Positions 59,980-64,000 of a stretch of 64,000 nucleotides of DNA are shown piece after piece. The stretch's first letter is position 1. Each line of letters opens with the position of its first letter. The stretch spans positions 9,796,001 through 9,860,000 of the forward strand of contig NZ_CP107995.1 of assembly GCF_036116635.1 (NCBI RefSeq), written 5' to 3'. The stretch is from Amycolatopsis sp. NBC_00345 (lineage in GTDB: Bacteria > Actinomycetota > Actinomycetes > Mycobacteriales > Pseudonocardiaceae). Position numbers and translations under genes: made by a program. The notes under the pieces were generated by a model. It was not told the DNA's origin, searched no databases, and saw only the letters and a program-made list of their open reading frames with translations.

Positions 59980-62187
59980 ATGAGCCGACGGTCACGGAGA
60001 GTGGCTACGTTGCTGCTGTCCGCCTTCACCCTGGTGGTGGGGTATCTGACAGTGGTGGCGGCGCCAGCGGCGCAGGCCGCGATCGAGCCGGGGCAGTGGT
60101 ACACCGTCAGCTCCGTGAACAGCGGGAAGTGCGTTGACGCGCGGGCCGCGGCCAGTGTGAACGCCACCGCGGTCCAGCAGTACTCGTGCAATCAGGCGGC
60201 GTCGCAGCAGTGGCAGCTCCAGGCCACCAGTGACGGGTACTACCGCGTGAACACCCGGAACAACGCCGCGCAGGCCTGGGACGTCACGAACGTCTCGAAG
60301 GCCGACGGCGGGCTGGTGCAGCTCTGGTCCTACTCCAACGGGGCGAACCAGCAGTGGCTGCCCGCCCAGGAGGCCTCCGGCGCCTACCACTTCGTGAACC
60401 GCAACAGCGGCAAGTGCCTTGACGTGCCGAGTGCCTCGATGGCGGACAGCGTGCAGCTTCAGCAGTACGCCTGTAACGGCACCAATGCCCAATCGTTCAC
60501 AATTACCCCCGTGGGTGGCACTACTCCTCCGAGCTCGGGGCAGCCGGACCTCGGGCCGAACGTCGTCGTCTTCGACCCTTCGATGGACAGCGCGACGATC
60601 CAGAGCAAGCTGAACAGCATCTTCAGCCAGCAGGAGAAAAACCAGTTCGGCAGTCAGCGGTACGCGGTGATGTTCAAGCCGGGTACCTACTCCAACGACG
60701 TCAACGTCGGCTTCTACACGCAGGTGCTGGGCCTCGGCCTGTCGCCGGACGCGGTGACGATCAACGGCGCCGTGCACGTCGAGGCCGACTGGTTCCCGCC
60801 GCAGAACGCGACGCAGAACTTCTGGCGCGGCGCCGAGAACCTGTCGGTGAACCCGACCGGCGGCGCCGACCGCTGGGCCGTGTCGCAGGCGGCGCCGTAC
60901 CGCCGCATGCACCTGCGCGGCGACCTGCAGCTCGACGACGGCGGCTGGGCCAGCGGCGGCTGGATCTCCGACTCGAAGATCGACGGCCAGGTCCGCTCCG
61001 GCTCGCAGCAGCAGTGGATCTCGCGTGACTCGCAGTTCGGCAGCTGGAACGGCTCGAACTGGAACATGGTGTTCGTCGGTGTCGACGGCGCCCCCGCCAA
61101 CACCTTCCCGTCCCCGCCGTACACCACGGTCGGGCAGGCGCCGGTGGTCCGCGAGAAGCCGTTCCTCTACATCGACGACGCCGGCAACTACCAGGTGTTC
61201 GTCCCGTCGGTGCGCACCAACACCTCGGGCACCAGCTGGGCGAACGGCGCCGCGCCGGGCAGTTCCCTGCCGATCGACCAGTTCTACATCGCGAAGCCGG
61301 GCGCGACCGCGGCCGACCTGAACGCGGCGCTGGCGGCGGGCAAGAACCTGCTGATCACGCCCGGTGTCTACCACCTGAACCAGACCCTGCACGTGACCCG
61401 GCCGGACACCGTGGTGCTCGGCCTCGGCATCGCCACCCTGGTGCCGGACAACGGCATCACCGCGATGAACGTCGACGACGTCAACGGCGCCAAGATCGCC
61501 GGCCTGCTGATCGACGCGGGCACGACGAACTCGAACACGCTGATGCAGGTCGGCGCCGCCGGCTCGAACGCCGACCACTCGGCCGACCCGACCTCGCTGC
61601 ACGACGTGTTCTTCCGCATCGGCGGCCCCGCCGTCGGCAAGGCGACCACCAGCCTGGTGGTGAACAGCAACAACGTGATCGGCGACCACATGTGGATCTG
61701 GCGCGCCGACCACGCGGCGGACAACAGCTACGTCGGCTGGAACACCAACACGGCTGACAACGGGCTGACGGTCAACGGCAACAACGTCACCATGTACGGC
61801 CTGTTCGTCGAGCACTACCAGAAGACCCAGGTCGTCTGGAACGGCAACGGCGGGCGGACGTACTTCTTCCAGAACGAGATGCCCTACGACGTGCCGGACC
61901 AGGCCGGCTGGATGAACGGGTCCACGCAGGGCTACTCCGCGTACCAGGTGGGCCCGAACGTGACCAGTCACGAGGCGTGGGGGCTGGGCAGCTACTGCTT
62001 CTTCAACACCAACCCCTCGGTCGCCAGCGCGCACGCGTTCGAGGCGCCGAACACCCCGGGCGTGCGGTTCCACGACATGGTGACGGTCTCCCTGAACCAC
62101 CAGGGCACCATCACGCACGTGATCAACTCCTCGGGCGCGACCACGCCCGACGGCACGAAGCCGGTCAACCTGGTGAGCTACCCGTAG
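59980..62187 (+). CDS. Secreted RICIN/CBM13 and right-handed beta-helix protein
   Basis: The 735-residue protein has a Sec signal peptide (SRRSRRVATLLLSAFTLVVG, cleavage near AQAAIEPG) and a RICIN-type beta-trefoil (about 35-170) with QW repeats: SQQWQLQA, NQQWLPAQ and SGKCLDV. A Pro/Ser linker follows, then a long beta-helix domain (about 190-735) with FDPSMDSATIQSKLNSI, YAVMFKPGTYSNDV, NVTMYGLFVEHYQKTQVVWNG. Related proteins are sometimes annotated adenylyl cyclase, wrongly; the fold suggests a polysaccharide-active enzyme. GGAGGAGG precedes the ATG. Confidence 0.83.
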   Translation: MSRRSRRVATLLLSAFTLVVGYLTVVAAPAAQAAIEPGQWYTVSSVNSGKCVDARAAASVNATAVQQYSCNQAASQQWQLQATSDGYYRVNTRNNAAQAWDVTNVSKADGGLVQLWSYSNGANQQWLPAQEASGAYHFVNRNSGKCLDVPSASMADSVQLQQYACNGTNAQSFTITPVGGTTPPSSGQPDLGPNVVVFDPSMDSATIQSKLNSIFSQQEKNQFGSQRYAVMFKPGTYSNDVNVGFYTQVLGLGLSPDAVTINGAVHVEADWFPPQNATQNFWRGAENLSVNPTGGADRWAVSQAAPYRRMHLRGDLQLDDGGWASGGWISDSKIDGQVRSGSQQQWISRDSQFGSWNGSNWNMVFVGVDGAPANTFPSPPYTTVGQAPVVREKPFLYIDDAGNYQVFVPSVRTNTSGTSWANGAAPGSSLPIDQFYIAKPGATAADLNAALAAGKNLLITPGVYHLNQTLHVTRPDTVVLGLGIATLVPDNGITAMNVDDVNGAKIAGLLIDAGTTNSNTLMQVGAAGSNADHSADPTSLHDVFFRIGGPAVGKATTSLVVNSNNVIGDHMWIWRADHAADNSYVGWNTNTADNGLTVNGNNVTMYGLFVEHYQKTQVVWNGNGGRTYFFQNEMPYDVPDQAGWMNGSTQGYSAYQVGPNVTSHEAWGLGSYCFFNTNPSVASAHAFEAPNTPGVRFHDMVTVSLNHQGTITHVINSSGATTPDGTKPVNLVSYP

Positions 62188-62202
62188 CCACCTCCCCGGA
62201 CA

Positions 62203-62242
62203 ACCGGTGCACGCCGTGGTGGCGGCCGCGGCGTGCACCGGT
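62203..62242. terminator. GC-rich hairpin after the beta-helix gene
   Basis: ACCGGTGCACGCCG (62203-62216) pairs perfectly with CGGCGTGCACCGGT (62229-62242), with a 12-nt loop. It starts 16 bp after the stop. There is no T-run, as is common in actinobacterial terminators. Confidence 0.65.
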
Positions 62243-62334
62243 CCCCACCCCGTCGCGGGCCGGAACCGGTCCGTCGAGGTCAACGGCGCCCTCTTCGGAC
62301 TCACCGCCGGACCACACGCCGTAGGCTGGGTGCC

Positions 62335-63987
62335 GTGAGCCAGCCGATCCTGATGACCGTCGACGACGACCCCGCTGTGTCGCGGTCGGTCGCCCGTGAC
62401 CTGCGTCGCCGCTACGGCAAGGACTACCGCGTCATCCGCGCCGATTCGGGGGCCGACGCCCTCGACGCGCTGCGTGAGATCAAGCTACGCGGCGACGCCG
62501 TCGCGGCCATCCTCGCCGACTACCGCATGCCCCACATGGACGGCATCGTCTTCCTCGAGAAGGCGATGGACCTGTTCCCCAACGCCCGCCGCGCCCTGCT
62601 GACGGCCTACGCCGACACCGACGCGGCCATCCAGGCCATCAATGTGGTCGACGTCGACCACTACCTGCTCAAGCCGTGGGATCCCCCGGAGGAGAAGCTC
62701 TACCCGGTCATCGACTCCCTGGTGGAGACGTGGCTCGCGGTCGGCGACCGGCCCGTCGAGGAGACGAAGCTGATCGGCCACCGCTACTCGGCGCCGTCGT
62801 TCAAGGTGCGCGACTTCCTCGCCCGCAACGCCGTGCCGTACCGCTGGTACTCGGTGGACGACGACGAGGGCGGCCGGATCCTGAAGGCCGCCGAGGCGTG
62901 CGAGACGGACATCCCGGTGGTCGTCACCCCGGACGGCACCGTGCTCAAGCAGCCCACCGGCGGGGAGATCGCCGACGCGGTCGGTTTGTCGACCCGGCCC
63001 GCGCAGGAGTTCTACGACCTGGTCGTGGTCGGCGGCGGCCCGGCCGGGCTCGGCGCCGCCGTGTACGGCGCGTCGGAAGGCCTGCGCACCGTGCTGGTGG
63101 AGAAGAAGGCCACCGGCGGACAGGCCGGCACCAGCTCCCGCATCGAGAACTACCTCGGCTTCCCCGACGGCGTCTCCGGCGCCCAGCTGACCGACCGCGC
63201 GCGGCGGCAGGCCCAGAAGTTCGGCGCCGAGGTGCTCACCGCCCGCGACGTCGTGGGCCTGGAGGCCCGTGGCTCGAGCCGCGTGGTGACCTTCGGCGAC
63301 GGTTCGGAGATCGCCGCGCACTCGGTGATCCTCGCCAGCGGCGTCACCTACCGGGCGCTGGAGGCCGAGGGCATCGAGGAGCTCACCGGCCGCGGCGTCT
63401 ACTACGGCTCGGCCGCCACGGAGGCGCCCGAGTGCAAGGGCGAGCACATCTACATCGTCGGCGGCGCGAACTCCGCCGGCCAGGCCGCCGTGTTCTTCTC
63501 GCGCCACGCCGCGGACGTGACGATCCTGGTGCGCGGCGCCTCGCTGGAGGCGTCGATGTCGCACTACCTCATCGAGCAGCTCGCGGCCATCGAGAACGTC
63601 CACGTCCGCACGCACACCACCGTCGTCAAGGCACAAGGCTCGGAGCACCTCGAGTCGTTGACGCTATGCGAGAACGGCGTGACCGAGACGGTCGAGACCG
63701 GTCACCTGTTCGTCTTCATCGGCGCCGCGCCGCGCACCGAATGGCTCGGCGACACGATCCAGCGCGACGGGCACGGCTTCGTCCGCACGGGCCCGGACCT
63801 GGTCGCCGAAGGGCGCTACCCGGCCGGCTGGTCGCTCGACCGCGACCCGCACTACCTGGAGTCGTCCGTGCCCGGCGTGTTCGTGGCCGGCGACGTCCGT
63901 TCGCAGTCGGTGAAACGCGTGGCCTCCGCCGTCGGCGAGGGCGCCATGGCGGTCACCCTGGTCCACCGTTACCTGGAGGAGCAGTGA
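62335..63987 (+). CDS. Fused receiver domain and thioredoxin reductase-like flavoprotein
   Basis: The 550-residue protein has a receiver domain (about 1-130; acidic DDD at 10-12, phospho-Asp near D62 in ILADYRMP, Lys in LLKPWD). A glutaredoxin-like segment follows (about 143-215; FLARNAVPYRW, DIPVVVTPDGTVL). The rest (about 225-550) is a TrxR-type FAD domain with VVGGGPAGLGAAVYGASEGL, IVGGANSAGQAAVFFSRHA and VFVAGDVR. No CxxC is visible where thioredoxin reductases have theirs, so the redox partner is unclear. The GTG at 62335 begins the receiver. It overlaps the next start by 4 nt (GTGA). Confidence 0.88.
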   Translation: MSQPILMTVDDDPAVSRSVARDLRRRYGKDYRVIRADSGADALDALREIKLRGDAVAAILADYRMPHMDGIVFLEKAMDLFPNARRALLTAYADTDAAIQAINVVDVDHYLLKPWDPPEEKLYPVIDSLVETWLAVGDRPVEETKLIGHRYSAPSFKVRDFLARNAVPYRWYSVDDDEGGRILKAAEACETDIPVVVTPDGTVLKQPTGGEIADAVGLSTRPAQEFYDLVVVGGGPAGLGAAVYGASEGLRTVLVEKKATGGQAGTSSRIENYLGFPDGVSGAQLTDRARRQAQKFGAEVLTARDVVGLEARGSSRVVTFGDGSEIAAHSVILASGVTYRALEAEGIEELTGRGVYYGSAATEAPECKGEHIYIVGGANSAGQAAVFFSRHAADVTILVRGASLEASMSHYLIEQLAAIENVHVRTHTTVVKAQGSEHLESLTLCENGVTETVETGHLFVFIGAAPRTEWLGDTIQRDGHGFVRTGPDLVAEGRYPAGWSLDRDPHYLESSVPGVFVAGDVRSQSVKRVASAVGEGAMAVTLVHRYLEEQ

Positions 63988-64000
63988 GTACTCCGGCACT
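63984..64000 (+). CDS. Start of the next gene, cut by the window end
   Basis: GTG AGT ACT CCG GCA overlaps the preceding TGA (GTGA), with GGAGGAGCA just before it. Only six codons are visible. The overlap suggests translation coupled to the receiver-TrxR gene. Confidence 0.5.

Noticed and set aside
1..64000. A biosynthetic gene cluster, phage or defence island
   Set aside because: No PKS/NRPS, terpene, phage structural or recognised defence genes were seen; oxidoreductases and hydrolases occur in small regulator-linked modules.

Overview
The window is GC-rich chromosomal DNA with frequent GTG starts and actinobacterial families: DUF222/HNH nuclease, DUF3558 lipoprotein, ALF- and HAF-repeat secreted proteins, deazaflavin-dependent nitroreductase, CGNR and EthR-like regulators, and large LuxR ATPases. 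It fits a soil actinomycete, most likely of the Pseudonocardiales (Amycolatopsis-like). The genus is inferred from gene content, not proven.

Layout. 1-5.1 kb: the 3' part of a large LuxR ATPase facing a second P-loop regulator, then a minimal AraC protein. 5.2-6.8 kb: a lower-GC DUF222/HNH gene and an IS5-like transposase relic. 6.8-10.1 kb: an epoxide hydrolase and a Dabb-fold gene split by a complete IS4-family element (18-bp inverted repeats, 10-bp target duplication). 10.1-13.1 kb: a MocR regulator divergent from a PaiB-like gene and a 3'-truncated dihydrodipicolinate synthase homologue. 13.1-17.9 kb: SDR, metallo-hydrolase and TetR in one run, then a TetR divergent from an SMP-30-like protein, with a consensus promoter overlaid by an operator, then a HAD phosphatase. 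18-21.6 kb: secreted or unknown proteins. 21.6-27.4 kb: hydrolase/SDR pair, a LuxR ATPase, SDR and VOC protein. 27.5-31.7 kb: ALF-repeat protein, FAD oxidoreductase, hydrolase, CGNR regulator. 31.9-35.6 kb: a four-gene set (MECR-like reductase, MBL hydrolase, 2-hydroxyacid dehydrogenase, hydrolase). 35.6-39.4 kb: MFS (frameshifted)-ArsR-SRPBCC-DHFR-like operon facing a LysR gene. 39.4-43.7 kb: histidine kinase/response regulator pair, then a hydrolase divergent from an epimerase-like gene.

43.7-54.5 kb is a decaying accessory corridor. It holds IS701-like and IS3/IS481-like transposase remnants, SDR, NmrA, amidohydrolase and AraC fragments, an aldo/keto reductase with a damaged start and an internal stop, and a DUF3558 protein without its lipobox cysteine, among a few intact genes. 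54.5-59.7 kb: F420-type nitroreductase, hemerythrin and NmrA genes, a MarR gene divergent from two SDR genes, and tRNA-Ala(GGC). 59.9-64 kb: a secreted RICIN/beta-helix protein and a receiver-thioredoxin-reductase fusion.

The recurring arrangement is one transcription factor next to one to four small oxidoreductases or hydrolases, often with a palindrome in the shared promoter region. This suggests many independent, inducible modules for redox or xenobiotic metabolism. I found no CRISPR array, prophage, or recognised defence or biosynthetic cluster. The most unusual signals are a long 5' leader hairpin that buries the ribosome binding site of a HAF-repeat secreted protein, and paired operator-like inverted repeats exactly 42 bp apart.
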